Source: Kutzneria chonburiensis
GTDB taxonomy: Bacteria; Actinomycetota; Actinomycetes; Mycobacteriales; Pseudonocardiaceae
Direction: 5' to 3'
Assembly (NCBI RefSeq): GCF_028622115.1
Contig: NZ_CP097263.1
Span: forward strand, 8,877,501 to 8,941,500
Length of the DNA: 64,000 bases
Shown piece by piece: positions 54,708 through 64,000 of this stretch; within the stretch, counting starts at the first letter, position 1; each line of letters starts with the position of its first letter. The notes under the pieces were generated by a model. It did not search any database. It saw only the letters and a list, made by a program, of their open reading frames with translations, and had not been told where the DNA came from. The position numbers were made by a program, and so were the translations under genes.

Positions 54708-57700
54708 GGGAGATCGGGCAGCCGCAGGCTCCAGACGGACTGCGTCAACACGTTACGGGTGGAGGCGCAGATGCGGTCGATGGCGTGGTCCAGGTTCAGG
54801 TCCATGGTCCGCAGCGCGGAGTCCGGCGAGGTCGTGTACACGATGTAGTTGGTGTCGGGCAGGTACGCGGCGAAGTCGCCGGCCAGGTTGCGCTGCACCA
54901 CCGACGGGCCCATCGCGACCGGATGCGACGGGCTGGAGACATCCCACATCCGCACACCCTGGTCGGCGTTGCCGGTGATCAGCGTGCGGCCGTCGGCGCT
55001 GAACCGCACCGACTGCATGCCCTTGTTGTAGCCGGTCAGCTTGCTGAGCTGACGGGGATGGGTCGGGTCGGCAACGTCCCACAGCAGCACGAAGTCGTCG
55101 TCGCCGGCGGTGGCCAGGGTCTGCCCGTCGGGCGTCAGCGCCAGCATGCCGACGGCGTCCTGGTGCCCGGTGAGCGGCTGCCCCAACGGCTTCGGCGCGG
55201 CCGGGTCGGAGATGTCCCACAGCCGCACGGTGTTGGTCGCGCTGGCGGTGATCAGGGTCTTGCTGTCCGGCGTGAACACGGCGGCGTAGATGTAGTCGCT
55301 GGGCCGGTCGCCGTGCTTGATCACCGGCCCGCCCAGCGGCTTGGCGTGCGCGGGATCGCTGATGTCGTACAGCTGGGCGCTGTGGTCGTCCCGGTCGGAG
55401 GCCATCAACCGGCCGTCCGGGCTGACCGCGAGCATCGACGAGTACCGCGTCTGCAACGGAATCGTGGCGCCGAGCTGAGCGGGATGGTTCGGGTCGGACA
55501 CGTCGTAGAGCCGGACGCCCTTGTTGCCGCCGGTCACGATCAGCACCTTGCCGTTGGGCGTGAACCGCAGCTGGCTGACGCCGTCCAACCCGGAGATCAG
55601 CCCGAGCGGCCGCGGCCGGGCCGGGTCCGAGGTGTCCCACAGCCGCACCGAGCCGTCGGAGGTGCCGGTGGCCACCACCTTGCCGTCCGGCCGCGGCGCG
55701 GGCGGCCCGATGCCGCCGGGCTGGCCGATACCGAGCGGTGCCGGCATGGTCCACAGCCGCACCTCGGTGTCACCGCCGCCGGTGACCAGGGTGTTGCCGT
55801 CGGGGCTGAAGCCCATCGCGTACAGGTTGTTGCTGCCGGTCAGCGGCTGGCCGATCAGGCCGGGCTGAGCCGGGTCGGCCAGGTTCCACAACCGGGCCGA
55901 GCCGTCCTGCCCGGCGGCGCCGAGTATCCGGCCGTCCGGCGTGAAGGCCACCGACCACTGCGGGCTCAGGCCGCTCAGCGGCAGCCCGATCTCCGGCATC
56001 GACGACGGGTTGCGCACGTCCCACAGCCGCACCGAGCCGTCCTCGCTGCCGCTGGCCAGCATCGAGCTGTCCCGGTTGAACGCCACCGAGTGCACGGTGC
56101 CCTTGTAGCCGGTCATCGGCGCGCCGACCTGCACCGCGGCCCGCGGATCGGTCACGTCGTAGAGCAGCACGCTCTGGTCGTCGCCGCCGGCGGCCAGGTA
56201 GTGGCCGTTGGGGCTGAAGGCGATCGACCGCACCGGCTTGACGTGCCCGGTCAGCGGGGGCAGCGCCTCGGGGCGGGCCAGGTCGTGCACGTCCCACAGC
56301 TGCGCCTTCTGGTGCTCGCAGGCGGCGGCCAGCGTCTTGCCGTCCGGGCTGAACGCGATCAGGTAGACGGTGCCGGTGTCCTGGTTGAGCGGCTGGCCGA
56401 TGAGCTTCGGATGCGCGGGGTCGGTGATGTCGAACAGCCGGACCAGGTGGTCGTCGCCGGCCGCGGCCAGCGTCTTGCCGTCCGGGCTGAACACGGCCGA
56501 GCTGACCCAGCTGCCGAAACCGGTGATCGGCTGTCCGAGCGGCGTCGGCCGCTGCCGGTCGTGCACGTCCCACAGGCGGACGGTGTTGTCGTAGCTGGCG
56601 GTGGCCAGCAGCTTGCCGTCGGGGCTGAAGGTGGTCAGGTAGACCGCGCCGGTATGCCCGTCGAGCACGGTGGCCAGCGGCGCCGATGCCGCGGACAGCA
56701 CGCGCGAGGTCGCGGCCGGGTCTTCGGGCCGCATGCGGTGCGCCACCAGCGCCAGCTGCGCGGCCAACGACGGGTCCGTGGTCATCGCGTTGTCGGCCTC
56801 GGCCAGCACGCCGGAGTACAGCGCGTCGTCACGCTGGTTGAACGCCAGCGTCGCGGCGACCACGGCGATCGTCACCAGCACGGCCACCGCCGCCACACCG
56901 GACCGGCGCAGCCACAGCGCACGCCGGCGGTGCCGGATCGAGTTGTCCAGGTACGCCTTGGCCACGGTGGTCAGCACGCCCGGATCGGCCGTGCGAGCCC
57001 ACTGCTGGGCCGCCTCCAGCCGACCGCCGCGGTACAGCAGCGTGCTGTCCCGGTGCTCGGCCTCCCAGCTCTCGGCGTCCTCCTCCAGCCGCTGCCGCAG
57101 CAGGTTGCCGGCGCGGTCCCGGTCGATCCAGCCGCGCAGCCGCGGCCACGCCTGCAGCAGCGCCTCGTGCGTGATCTCCACGATGCCGGCGTCCAGCGTG
57201 ATCAGCCGGGCCCGGGCCAGCACCTCCAGCGCCTCTTCCGCCGGGGCCGGGCTGACCGCCTGCTCCAGCAGCTCCTGCCGGCTGGACCGGCGGCGCGTGT
57301 CCTGCGTGTCCTCGCCGACGCGGACCAGGCGCAGCAGCACCGGCCGCGCCGCCGCCTGACCGGCCACGTCCAGATCGGCCCAGGCCCGCTCGGCCGTCGC
57401 CGCGACCGCGCCCTGGATGCCGCCGGCCGCGCGGTAGCCGGCCACGGTCATGCGGCCGGCCTGCCGACGCTGCCACGTCGCCAGCAGAGCGTGCGAAAGC
57501 AGCGGCAGCGCGCCCGCGTCGTAGGTGCCCTGGCCGTTGCGCGTGGTGTTCACACCGAGGTCGGACAGCATCAGGTCGACCAGGCCCGCCTCCAGCGTGA
57601 GGCCCACGGCGCGGGCCGGCCGGGCCACGGCCTCCCGCAGCTCGGCGACCGTCATCGCGCCCAGCACCATCTGCCGGTCCTGGAGCGCCTCGGCCAACTC

Positions 57701-58660
57701 GCGGTAGTCCAGGCAGCGGCCGTAGAAGTCGGCTCGCACGCCCAGCACCACCAGCGCCTGCCCCTCGCCCGTGCACGCCGCGTGCAGCGCCGCCACGAAC
57801 AGCCCGCGCCGCTCCTCGTCGTCAGCGAGGGTGAACGTCTCCTCGAACTGGTCGACCATCAGCACCGGCCGCGCGCCCGCGCCGGCCACGCGCTCGCCGT
57901 ACGCCGCGACCGCCTCGCGGACCTTGGCCGTGAACTTGTCCTCGTCGTAGTCGGCGCTGCCGTCGTCGATCGCCTCGGCCAGCTCCGGCACCAGCCGGAC
58001 CAGCTCCTTGAGCGGGTCCACGGTCGGCGTCAGCACCACCGTCGGCCACTCGCCCGGACCGAGCGCACCCTCCTGCACCGCCGGCCCCAGACCGGCCCGC
58101 ATCAGCGACGACTTGCCCGCGCCCGAGGCCCCGACCAGCATCACGATGCCGCCGGTCCGCACCGCCGAGGCCAGCCGCGACACCAGGGCCGCCGTGCTGC
58201 GCTCACGGCCGTAGAACCAGCCCGCGTCCTCCTGCCGGAACACCGCCAGGCCGCGGTACGGGCAGGCGCCGCTGTCCTCCGCCGCCGGCTCCGCCGGCGC
58301 GCCTTCCTCCTCCGAGGTGACCGGGCTGGCCAGCGCCTGCTCCCACAGCCGCCGCCAGTCCGCCAGGTCGTAGAGGCCCTCCACCACCGGCGTCGCCCGC
58401 AGCTTGCGCGCCTCGCCGACCAACACCTCGAGGACAGCCTGCAACGCCGAGAACCGCGCCGGCACGTTCCGGCCGCGCCGCCAGTCGCTCACCCGCTGCG
58501 CCGGCACCCGCACCGGGCGGCCCCGCTCGTCCACCTTCCGGGCCCGCGCCACCGACTCGGTGACCCGCTTCAGCGGCGGCTCGCCCGCCTCGGCGTACAG
58601 CAGCGCGAACCGCTCCGCGAACTGTCCCCGAGGGCCGAGCACCGGTCCCGAACTGCTCAT
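54686..58660 (-). CDS. HTH-nSTAND ATPase-WD40 repeat regulatory protein
   Basis: 1324 residues. An N-terminal helix-turn-helix-like segment (VPAQRVSDWRRGRNVPARFSALQAVLEVL, 52-80) precedes an nSTAND NTPase: CPYRGLAVFRQEDAGWFYGRE, Walker A GASGAGKSS (177-185), VLMVDQFEETFTL (Walker B), then helical domains. One membrane helix (~RRSGVAAVAVLVTIAVVAATLAF, near 640) leads to about 14 WD40-like blades, probably two seven-bladed propellers, and a short Cys-containing tail. STAND proteins are switches that oligomerise on ligand binding; here the output and ligand are unknown. The gene starts near a 730-bp palindrome-rich gap. Confidence 0.92.
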   Translation of the reverse strand: MSSSGPVLGPRGQFAERFALLYAEAGEPPLKRVTESVARARKVDERGRPVRVPAQRVSDWRRGRNVPARFSALQAVLEVLVGEARKLRATPVVEGLYDLADWRRLWEQALASPVTSEEEGAPAEPAAEDSGACPYRGLAVFRQEDAGWFYGRERSTAALVSRLASAVRTGGIVMLVGASGAGKSSLMRAGLGPAVQEGALGPGEWPTVVLTPTVDPLKELVRLVPELAEAIDDGSADYDEDKFTAKVREAVAAYGERVAGAGARPVLMVDQFEETFTLADDEERRGLFVAALHAACTGEGQALVVLGVRADFYGRCLDYRELAEALQDRQMVLGAMTVAELREAVARPARAVGLTLEAGLVDLMLSDLGVNTTRNGQGTYDAGALPLLSHALLATWQRRQAGRMTVAGYRAAGGIQGAVAATAERAWADLDVAGQAAARPVLLRLVRVGEDTQDTRRRSSRQELLEQAVSPAPAEEALEVLARARLITLDAGIVEITHEALLQAWPRLRGWIDRDRAGNLLRQRLEEDAESWEAEHRDSTLLYRGGRLEAAQQWARTADPGVLTTVAKAYLDNSIRHRRRALWLRRSGVAAVAVLVTIAVVAATLAFNQRDDALYSGVLAEADNAMTTDPSLAAQLALVAHRMRPEDPAATSRVLSAASAPLATVLDGHTGAVYLTTFSPDGKLLATASYDNTVRLWDVHDRQRPTPLGQPITGFGSWVSSAVFSPDGKTLAAAGDDHLVRLFDITDPAHPKLIGQPLNQDTGTVYLIAFSPDGKTLAAACEHQKAQLWDVHDLARPEALPPLTGHVKPVRSIAFSPNGHYLAAGGDDQSVLLYDVTDPRAAVQVGAPMTGYKGTVHSVAFNRDSSMLASGSEDGSVRLWDVRNPSSMPEIGLPLSGLSPQWSVAFTPDGRILGAAGQDGSARLWNLADPAQPGLIGQPLTGSNNLYAMGFSPDGNTLVTGGGDTEVRLWTMPAPLGIGQPGGIGPPAPRPDGKVVATGTSDGSVRLWDTSDPARPRPLGLISGLDGVSQLRFTPNGKVLIVTGGNKGVRLYDVSDPNHPAQLGATIPLQTRYSSMLAVSPDGRLMASDRDDHSAQLYDISDPAHAKPLGGPVIKHGDRPSDYIYAAVFTPDSKTLITASATNTVRLWDISDPAAPKPLGQPLTGHQDAVGMLALTPDGQTLATAGDDDFVLLWDVADPTHPRQLSKLTGYNKGMQSVRFSADGRTLITGNADQGVRMWDVSSPSHPVAMGPSVVQRNLAGDFAAYLPDTNYIVYTTSPDSALRTMDLNLDHAIDRICASTRNVLTQSVWSLRLPDLPYDPPCK

Positions 58661-59390
58661 GTGTGGCGGCCGTCCTGTAGTGGTGTGTGTCCGGACCGGA
58701 AAACCGTGTTCCCCATCTGAGCAGGCATTTTACGGACCGGAACGGCGCGCGCGGGCCCGCCCCCCACGCGCGCCTGACATGCTCTGGCCGGTGTGTTCCC
58801 GAAGGGTCCTCGTTGGGGAAGGCGGGGCGTTTCGGGGATGAGGTTCCAGCGGTGGCGACCCCCGTTCGCCACTGAGGAGCAGAGGGGTCTCCTCAGTGGC
58901 GGGAAGTCGCCGAACTGGCGCCCGCACTGGGGGGAGACGACGACCCACCGGCCGCGCAGCCGGTACGTGCCGGTGGGTCCGAAGGGCTTGTCGACCGCCG
59001 CACCCGCTACGGCGAGCCGACGGACCCGCGGCGCGGCGGGTCCGCCCTGGTCGTCCGCACCAGGCCGTACCCGCCGTGTTGTCTGCGCCGCCTCCGGCGT
59101 CGCGGCTCGGCCCCTCGTGACCCCTGCCTCGCCCTTGCCGGATTTTTCGAGGCCCGCATCGGGCCAGGTGGTGGGGCGTGTTGGGTGGCGGACCTCGAAA
59201 AATCCAGCAACCGGGCGAAGCAGGGGCGGGGCCGAGCGGTTGTTCGGCGCACCGGATTCCGACATCGAGCCTCCCCACACGGACCCGCCACGGGTCCCCT
59301 CCCCCTGATCGGACCCGTGGCCTCTCCACTCCAAGATCAAGGGACCGATCCTGGCGTTGAATGTCAGGAAGGACCCCTTCCTGACACGGC
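58661..59390. other. 730-bp gene-free spacer rich in perfect palindromes
   Basis: No convincing coding sequence on either strand. Perfect inverted repeats: cgccactgagga/tcctcagtggcg (58867-58878, 58890-58901); gacccaccggc/gccggtgggtc (58942-58952, 58969-58979); ggatttttcgagg/cctcgaaaaatcc (59140-59152, 59193-59205). The last is extended outward with mismatches (cccctgcctcgccc near 59121 against gggcgaagcagggg near 59213). A terminator closes the region at 59362-59386. It also contains the upstream region of the nSTAND gene (CTACAG ~14 nt before its ATG). Confidence 0.7.
59362..59386 (-). terminator. Terminator after the HSP90/TPR operon
   Basis: Perfect 11-bp stem tgtcaggaagg (59362-59372) / ccttcctgaca (59376-59386), 3-nt loop, 5 nt beyond the stop of the TPR gene (minus strand). 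Confidence 0.85.
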
Positions 59391-62114
59391 CTACCCCTTG
59401 ATCCGCTCCAACAATGCCGCCAACTGCTGCCTTGGCCCCTGGAGCTCCTCCGGCAACGCCGCGAGGGCGTCGGTGAGCACCTGCTCCGCCTCGGCCAGCC
59501 GATCGAGGTCCACGAGCAGCCGTCCGCGCAGGGCCTCGGTCATGGCCGCCTCGGTGTACGCCTGTAGCCGCCGGAACCGCTCGGCGACCGGGGCGACGCG
59601 GATGAGCGCCTCCCCGAACCGCTCGGTGTTGGCCAGCACCCGCGCCCCGTCGTAGCCGAGCATGGCGTGCTCCCACACCAGCGCCGGCTCGGTCTCGCCG
59701 AGCTCGGCGGCCAGCACGTCGGCGGTGCCCAGGGCCTCGACGGCCAGCTCGTGCTCGCCGCCCCACAGCCATGACGTGGCGCAACGTCGCCGACAGGACA
59801 GCTCCTCCACCGGCAGCTCGGCCTCGTGATACGCGGCGGCGGCCTCGGCGAACCGCTGCGCGGCCTCGGCGTCACGGTCCAGCGAGTCAAGGATCTCGGC
59901 CGACGCGGACAGCATCTGCCCGGTGCCGGCCGGGTTGCCGCCCTCGCGGCAATGGTCGGCGACCAGGTCCAGCAGCTCAAGGGCCTGCACGCCGCGCCCG
60001 AGCGCCCGGTACGCCTTGGCCAGCAGGAACCGTCCCCGGGCGATCTCGTCGGCGTCGCCGACCCGCAGCAGCACCGGCAACGCGTCCTCGACGGCGTCGG
60101 CCAGCTCGTCCGGCCGGTCCAGGCCCAGACACGCCGCCGCCAGGTCGACCTGCGCGTAGGCCACGCCGACGCGCTCCTCGGCCGACGTCAACGCGGCGAT
60201 GGCGTCGACCAGCGCTTCGTAGGCATCGTTCGCACGGTCCAGGTCCAGGGCCATCCGCCCGCGCTGGTGCGCGGCACGTCCCCGCAGCTGCGGGTCGGTC
60301 GCCGTGACGGCCTCGCCGATCACCTCGTACGCACGGGCGACGTCGCCGGCCCGGGCGTGAGCGTTGGCCGCGACCACGACAGCCCTGCACAGCGCGTTGC
60401 ACGGCCCGACCACGCGCCACAGCTCCACCGCTCGCTCGGCGTCCTCGATGGAACCGCTGCGCTGGGCCCGTTCGAACGCCACCTGCGCGGCCATGTCCGG
60501 CTTGCCCGACTCAGCGACCAGCGGGTCCAGCCCCGCCAGCACCGCGTCGGCCTCCTCGTGCCGGTGCAACGCCTGCAAACCGGAGGCCAGCCGCAGCTGC
60601 GCCGCCAGCCGACGGTCCGCGTCGCCGACCCGGTCGATCGCCTCGCACGTCTCGACCAGCAACGGAAAGCCCTCGTCACCACGGTCGGTCAGGCAGTACA
60701 GCATCGCCAGCCGGCCCAGCGTGGCCTGCCGGCGCGGCTCGTCGCCGGCCTCGGCACACAGCTCGGCGGCCCGGAGCAAGGTCTGCTCGGCCACGGCCGG
60801 GTCCTGGTTGGCCTGCACGACGCCGAGCGCGTTCAACCGCCGGGCCAGCAGCGTGCCCTCGGGCTCCGGGCAGACCTCGTCGAAACGCCGCCACGTCGCG
60901 AGGGCCTCGTCGATGTCGGCCTTCGACCACTGCGCGTCGGCGAGGTCGGCCAGCTCGGACGGCGAATCCGGCAGCTCGACCCTCGGCGGCTCGGGCGCCG
61001 GCCGGGCCGCCGCCTTGCGCGCCGTGCCGGACAGCGGCAGGTGGTCGACGAGCGGCTCGGCGGCCAGGTCGTCGGCGACGTTCCGGCTGATCTCGTCGGT
61101 GCCGTTGCGGGCGTCGAACCGCGCGGCGAGGGCCAGCGCCCGCTCGGTCAGCTCGTCGCGCAACTCGGCCACACCGGTTTCGTCAGACCCCCGGCGTACG
61201 GTCAGTCCCGAGTGGCCCGCGTCGGCGATCCGCCCCAGCGCCCCCGCGGCCACGGCACTGAACCGCATGTCCGAGAACGGGGTCGGCGGCTCGTCGAGCC
61301 AGCTCAGGTGCCGCTCGACCAGCTCGAGTGCCCGCGCATGATTGCCGGTGCGGGTGCAGAAGCCGACGTGATCGGCCACCGCGGTCAGCTCAGCGCGGTT
61401 GCCCTGGACCGCCCGGTACGCCGTCCGGTGTGCGTCGGCGGCCTCGGTCAACCGACCCGTGCGCAGGTACGGGACCAGCAGCTCGGTGAGGATGCTGTGC
61501 GGCTGCTCGACGCACGTCAGCTGGCCGTCCAGCACCGGCAGCGCCAGCGCCACCGCGTCCTCGTGCCGGCCTTCCCAGGTCAGGTACGCGACCTTGGCCG
61601 TCGGCTCACAGCCGATGCAGTCGGCCATCGCGCCGCGCGGCGTGGCACACCACAGCCGGTACTGCTCGGCCGCGGTCTCACGGTCGCCGACGTGCTGCGC
61701 GACCATGCGACGGTGCTGGTGCACCGGGTTCAGCGTGTGCCCGGCCAGCCGGTAGCGACGCTCCATGTCGTCGAGCACGCCGTAGGTCCGGTCCAGCGGC
61801 ACCTCGGGGAACATGGTCAGCGAGCTGACCATCCACTTGAAGTACCAGAACAGGTGGTGGTCCTGGGCCGGGTCGCCCTCGCCGCGGTCGTAGGCCGCGA
61901 GGCACCAGGAGAAGGTGACGAACGCCTTGGCCGGCTCGCCGCCGTACTGGTAGGCGGTGGTGGCCAGCAGCCGCGTGACGTACTTGAGGTTGTCGCTGCC
62001 GGCCGCGTCCACGTGCCGCAGCAGCTCCTCGACCGCGGCCACCTGGCCACGCCCGTACGGCATGCGCCCGACCTGGTCCAGCCGGTCGGCCAGTTCCTCC
62101 TCGGAGTAACTCAT
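59391..62114 (-). CDS. Large tetratricopeptide-repeat protein
   Basis: 907 residues from the ATG at 62114, which overlaps the stop of the HSP90-family gene (ATGA); longer upstream starts would run through that gene. Almost wholly helical, with many degenerate TPR units (e.g. LARRLNALGVVQANQDPAVAEQTLLRAAELCAEAG; RGRFLLAKAYRALGRGVQALELLDLVADH; AMTEALRGRLLVDLDRLAEAEQVLTDALAAL). A Cys-containing stretch CATPRGAMADCIGCEPTAK lies near 150. No enzyme domain seen. Coupling to an HSP90 gene suggests a dedicated co-chaperone or client adaptor, since TPR domains bind HSP90 in eukaryotes; in bacteria this is inference. Confidence 0.85.
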   Translation of the reverse strand: MSYSEEELADRLDQVGRMPYGRGQVAAVEELLRHVDAAGSDNLKYVTRLLATTAYQYGGEPAKAFVTFSWCLAAYDRGEGDPAQDHHLFWYFKWMVSSLTMFPEVPLDRTYGVLDDMERRYRLAGHTLNPVHQHRRMVAQHVGDRETAAEQYRLWCATPRGAMADCIGCEPTAKVAYLTWEGRHEDAVALALPVLDGQLTCVEQPHSILTELLVPYLRTGRLTEAADAHRTAYRAVQGNRAELTAVADHVGFCTRTGNHARALELVERHLSWLDEPPTPFSDMRFSAVAAGALGRIADAGHSGLTVRRGSDETGVAELRDELTERALALAARFDARNGTDEISRNVADDLAAEPLVDHLPLSGTARKAAARPAPEPPRVELPDSPSELADLADAQWSKADIDEALATWRRFDEVCPEPEGTLLARRLNALGVVQANQDPAVAEQTLLRAAELCAEAGDEPRRQATLGRLAMLYCLTDRGDEGFPLLVETCEAIDRVGDADRRLAAQLRLASGLQALHRHEEADAVLAGLDPLVAESGKPDMAAQVAFERAQRSGSIEDAERAVELWRVVGPCNALCRAVVVAANAHARAGDVARAYEVIGEAVTATDPQLRGRAAHQRGRMALDLDRANDAYEALVDAIAALTSAEERVGVAYAQVDLAAACLGLDRPDELADAVEDALPVLLRVGDADEIARGRFLLAKAYRALGRGVQALELLDLVADHCREGGNPAGTGQMLSASAEILDSLDRDAEAAQRFAEAAAAYHEAELPVEELSCRRRCATSWLWGGEHELAVEALGTADVLAAELGETEPALVWEHAMLGYDGARVLANTERFGEALIRVAPVAERFRRLQAYTEAAMTEALRGRLLVDLDRLAEAEQVLTDALAALPEELQGPRQQLAALLERIKG

Positions 62115-63880
62115 GGCGTCCCCTCGGTCGGCACCGCCTGCTCGAGCAGGCCGAGGAAGGAGCGGTTGAGCAGCGCCGCGTCGGCCGGCCGGATCGGGTG
62201 GTAGCCCAGCAGCAGCGCCTGCCCGTACAGCGCCTCGACCGACAGGCCGACCAGGTCCGGGTCGGTCAGCCCGCACACTCGGCGTACCAGCGGGTTGCGG
62301 TGGTTGAGCACCAGCTGTGGCCGGTCGTCGGCCGGCTTGTCGAAGGCCGACAGCACGCCGGCCCACAGCTCGTCCACCCGCTGCTTGGTCGCCCGCAGCT
62401 CGGCCTGGAACGCCGCCGACCGGTCGACCAGGAACAGCACCGGCAGCGACGCCGGCTCGTACGAGCGCAGCACGACCTCGCAGCCCAGCCGGTCCATGGC
62501 CCGCTGCGCCGCGGTCAGGAACGGCCGCAGCGCCAGCTCGGTGGCCGGCGGCAGCGCGTCGAACCGGGTGGCCAGGTCGGTCGGGTCCAGCCGCGACACG
62601 GTCAGCCCCGGCTCGAGCGCCGGCAGCCGCTCGATGATCTCCGCGTCGTACGTGTAGCCGCCGTTGACCAGCGCGATGTCCTGGGCCGCGGCCACCCCGG
62701 CGAGCTGGCGGAAGTCGTCGGCGGTGGCGCAGTAGCGGATCTCGCCGTGCTGGGCCCGGAAGTCGGCCAGCGTCATCCGGCCGACGTTGGTCTCCATCGG
62801 CCACCACTGCTCGACCAGCCGCAGCATGTCGTCGTCGTGCAGGGCCAGCGCCTTGACGCCGAGGTGGTGCACGCCGAGGAACTTGTGCAGCCGGGACTGG
62901 TCGGCGCGGGCCAGGCCGACCAGCCAGCCGCGCAGCTGGTCACCCAGCGCCTGCCTGGTCTCGTCGAGCAGCGTGTCCGAGTACAGCGCCTCGCGGCTCG
63001 CCGTCGGCCGCAGCTCGCCCGCGTCGACCACGCAGCGGGCGAAGAACGCCCAGTCCGGCAGCAGGCCCTGCGCGCTCTCGGTGAGCAGCATGCCCTTCAG
63101 GTAGACACGGTGGCCGGCGTGCTCGGCCGGGTTCGCCGGGAACGGCAGCACGTAGGCCACGCCGGTCAGCCCGGCCTCCGGCACCGCGAGGTCGATCACG
63201 TCGAACGGGGTGAAGCCCAGCGTCTCCTGCGCGTAGCCGACCAGATCCGCGCGGCGCAGCCCCGGCTCGCGGTCGTCCTCGCGCCAGGGCGTGCCGTCGC
63301 CGCTGACCGCGACACCGTCCACGGTGACCGGCACCGGCAGCATCGAGCCGTACAGGCGGGCCAGCTCGGTCACCGTCGGCGGCTCGAACCACTGCTCCGA
63401 GCCCGGGCGTGCGGTCAGCTCGACCGTGGTGCCGACCTCGTCGCGCTGCGCCGGCTTGATGTCGTACGTGCCGTCGGCGCGCCCGGTCCACAGCACCGCC
63501 GGCGCGCCGTCGGCCTTGGTCGTCACGCGCACCTCGTCCGCGACCACGAACGCCGACAGCAGGCCGATGCCGAACTGGCCGAGGAACTCGTGCCGCGCGA
63601 AGCCCAATTCGTCCCGCTTGGAGCTGCGGCCGATGGTCGCCAGCAGCTCGTGCACCTGCGCCTCGGTCAGGCCGATCCCGGTGTCCGTCACGGTGATCGC
63701 GGCCGGCCCTGTCACCACGCTGATCGCCGCCCGCGCGTTCGGCACCTCCGCCCGCCGCGCCGTCACCGCGTCCACCGCGTTCTGCATCAGCTCGCGCAGA
63801 TACACCCGTGGGCTCGCGTACAGGTGATGGCTGAGCAGGTCCACGACGCCGCGCAGGTCGACCTGGAACGTGCGGTTCAC
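62111..63880 (-). CDS. HSP90-family GHKL ATPase
   Basis: 589 residues from the GTG at 63880 (AGGGGGA upstream). N-terminal GHKL ATPase: REL-MQNAVDA (Glu30, Asn34), VTDTGIGLT (66-72), IGRSSKRDE and the lid GQFGIGLLSAF (101-111). The middle domain keeps the HSP90 layout (AYVLPFPANP, RVYLKGMLLTE, LRPTASREALYSD). It is slightly shorter than typical HtpG and lacks an obvious C-terminal dimer motif. An ATP-driven chaperone, presumably acting with the TPR protein. Possible -10 TACCCT about 50 nt upstream. Confidence 0.9.
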   Translation of the reverse strand: MNRTFQVDLRGVVDLLSHHLYASPRVYLRELMQNAVDAVTARRAEVPNARAAISVVTGPAAITVTDTGIGLTEAQVHELLATIGRSSKRDELGFARHEFLGQFGIGLLSAFVVADEVRVTTKADGAPAVLWTGRADGTYDIKPAQRDEVGTTVELTARPGSEQWFEPPTVTELARLYGSMLPVPVTVDGVAVSGDGTPWREDDREPGLRRADLVGYAQETLGFTPFDVIDLAVPEAGLTGVAYVLPFPANPAEHAGHRVYLKGMLLTESAQGLLPDWAFFARCVVDAGELRPTASREALYSDTLLDETRQALGDQLRGWLVGLARADQSRLHKFLGVHHLGVKALALHDDDMLRLVEQWWPMETNVGRMTLADFRAQHGEIRYCATADDFRQLAGVAAAQDIALVNGGYTYDAEIIERLPALEPGLTVSRLDPTDLATRFDALPPATELALRPFLTAAQRAMDRLGCEVVLRSYEPASLPVLFLVDRSAAFQAELRATKQRVDELWAGVLSAFDKPADDRPQLVLNHRNPLVRRVCGLTDPDLVGLSVEALYGQALLLGYHPIRPADAALLNRSFLGLLEQAVPTEGTP

Positions 63881-64000
63881 GGTGCTGACGTCCCCCTGGG
63901 TGGGTCGACAAAGCCTGTTCCGGTTGGCCAGGGTAGAGGGTCGGGCTGCGCCGTGCGTTCGAGTTCCGCGTACCGGGTACGCCGAATCCCGCAAATCCCA

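Noticed and set aside
54785-58720. 1311-codon plus-strand frame across the WD40 gene
   Set aside because: Shadow of codon bias in the opposite gene; no domains, while the minus-strand frame shows nSTAND and WD40 repeats.
59826-62204. 792-codon plus-strand frame opposite the TPR gene
   Set aside because: Arg/Gly/Val-rich antisense shadow without family features.
62115-62807. Upstream extension of the TPR gene to ~1138 codons
   Set aside because: It would overlap the HSP90-family gene by ~700 nt; the ATG at 62114 gives an exact ATGA overlap.

Overview
The window is high-GC actinomycete DNA. GTG starts, 4-nt stop/start overlaps, rare TTA codons, many leaderless starts with a TAnnnT hexamer 6-7 nt upstream, a DasR-type operator, and long G/C-rich palindromes between genes all fit a mycelial actinomycete. 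The palindromes and gene content resemble Pseudonocardiaceae (Amycolatopsis/Kutzneria-like); that genus-level guess is inference. No rRNA, tRNA, insertion sequence, phage or CRISPR array was recognised.

Region 1 (1-13617) is the most distinctive part. After the tail of a mycothiol-dependent nitroreductase-like gene and a terminator comes one tightly packed co-directional operon. It holds phenazine-core genes (phzD, phzE, phzG, phzF) and an EhpF/EhpG-like pair (truncated adenylating enzyme plus aldehyde dehydrogenase) that would reduce a phenazine carboxyl group. It also holds a complete 4-aminophenylpyruvate set (fused aminodeoxychorismate synthase, aminodeoxychorismate mutase, aminodeoxyprephenate dehydrogenase), a stand-alone adenylate-forming ligase and a dedicated DAHP synthase. 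DAHP synthase would feed chorismate; PhzE/D/F/G would draw it to a phenazine and PapA/B/C to an aminoaryl unit. No phzA/phzB is visible. PhzE carries an in-frame C-terminal extra domain. The product may be an undescribed phenazine/aminoaryl hybrid.

Region 2 (13620-25131): NhaA antiporter fused to a DsbA-like domain, with a palindrome over its start codon; a methionyl-tRNA synthetase (KIGKS variant); a transglutaminase-like protein; a RibD-type reductase; a large LuxR-type ATPase regulator; a NarL-type two-component pair; and a TMEM175-family channel.

Region 3 (25135-45085) is a mosaic of small units: LacI regulator and paaK; DinB and GNAT genes fired from one 17-bp symmetric spacer; APH-like kinase; MarR-MFS efflux operon; secreted GH19 chitinase behind a DasR site; LCP protein; pirin; YCII/DGPF-ECF sigma pair; an eroded ABC-F protein; YVTN propeller with LysR; GH79 secreted glycosidase; WYL regulator; AlkA-like glycosylase; IclR regulator.

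Region 4 (45239-54707): a four-hairpin tandem repeat; an ABC exporter operon with two apparent 1-nt deletions in G5 runs; catalase-like protein; fatty-acid desaturase followed by an orphan histidine kinase; DUF2165 protein; and four head-to-tail glycosyltransferase paralogues.

Region 5 (54686-64000), minus strand: a 1324-residue HTH-nSTAND-WD40 protein, a 730-bp palindrome-rich spacer, and a coupled TPR/HSP90-family gene pair.
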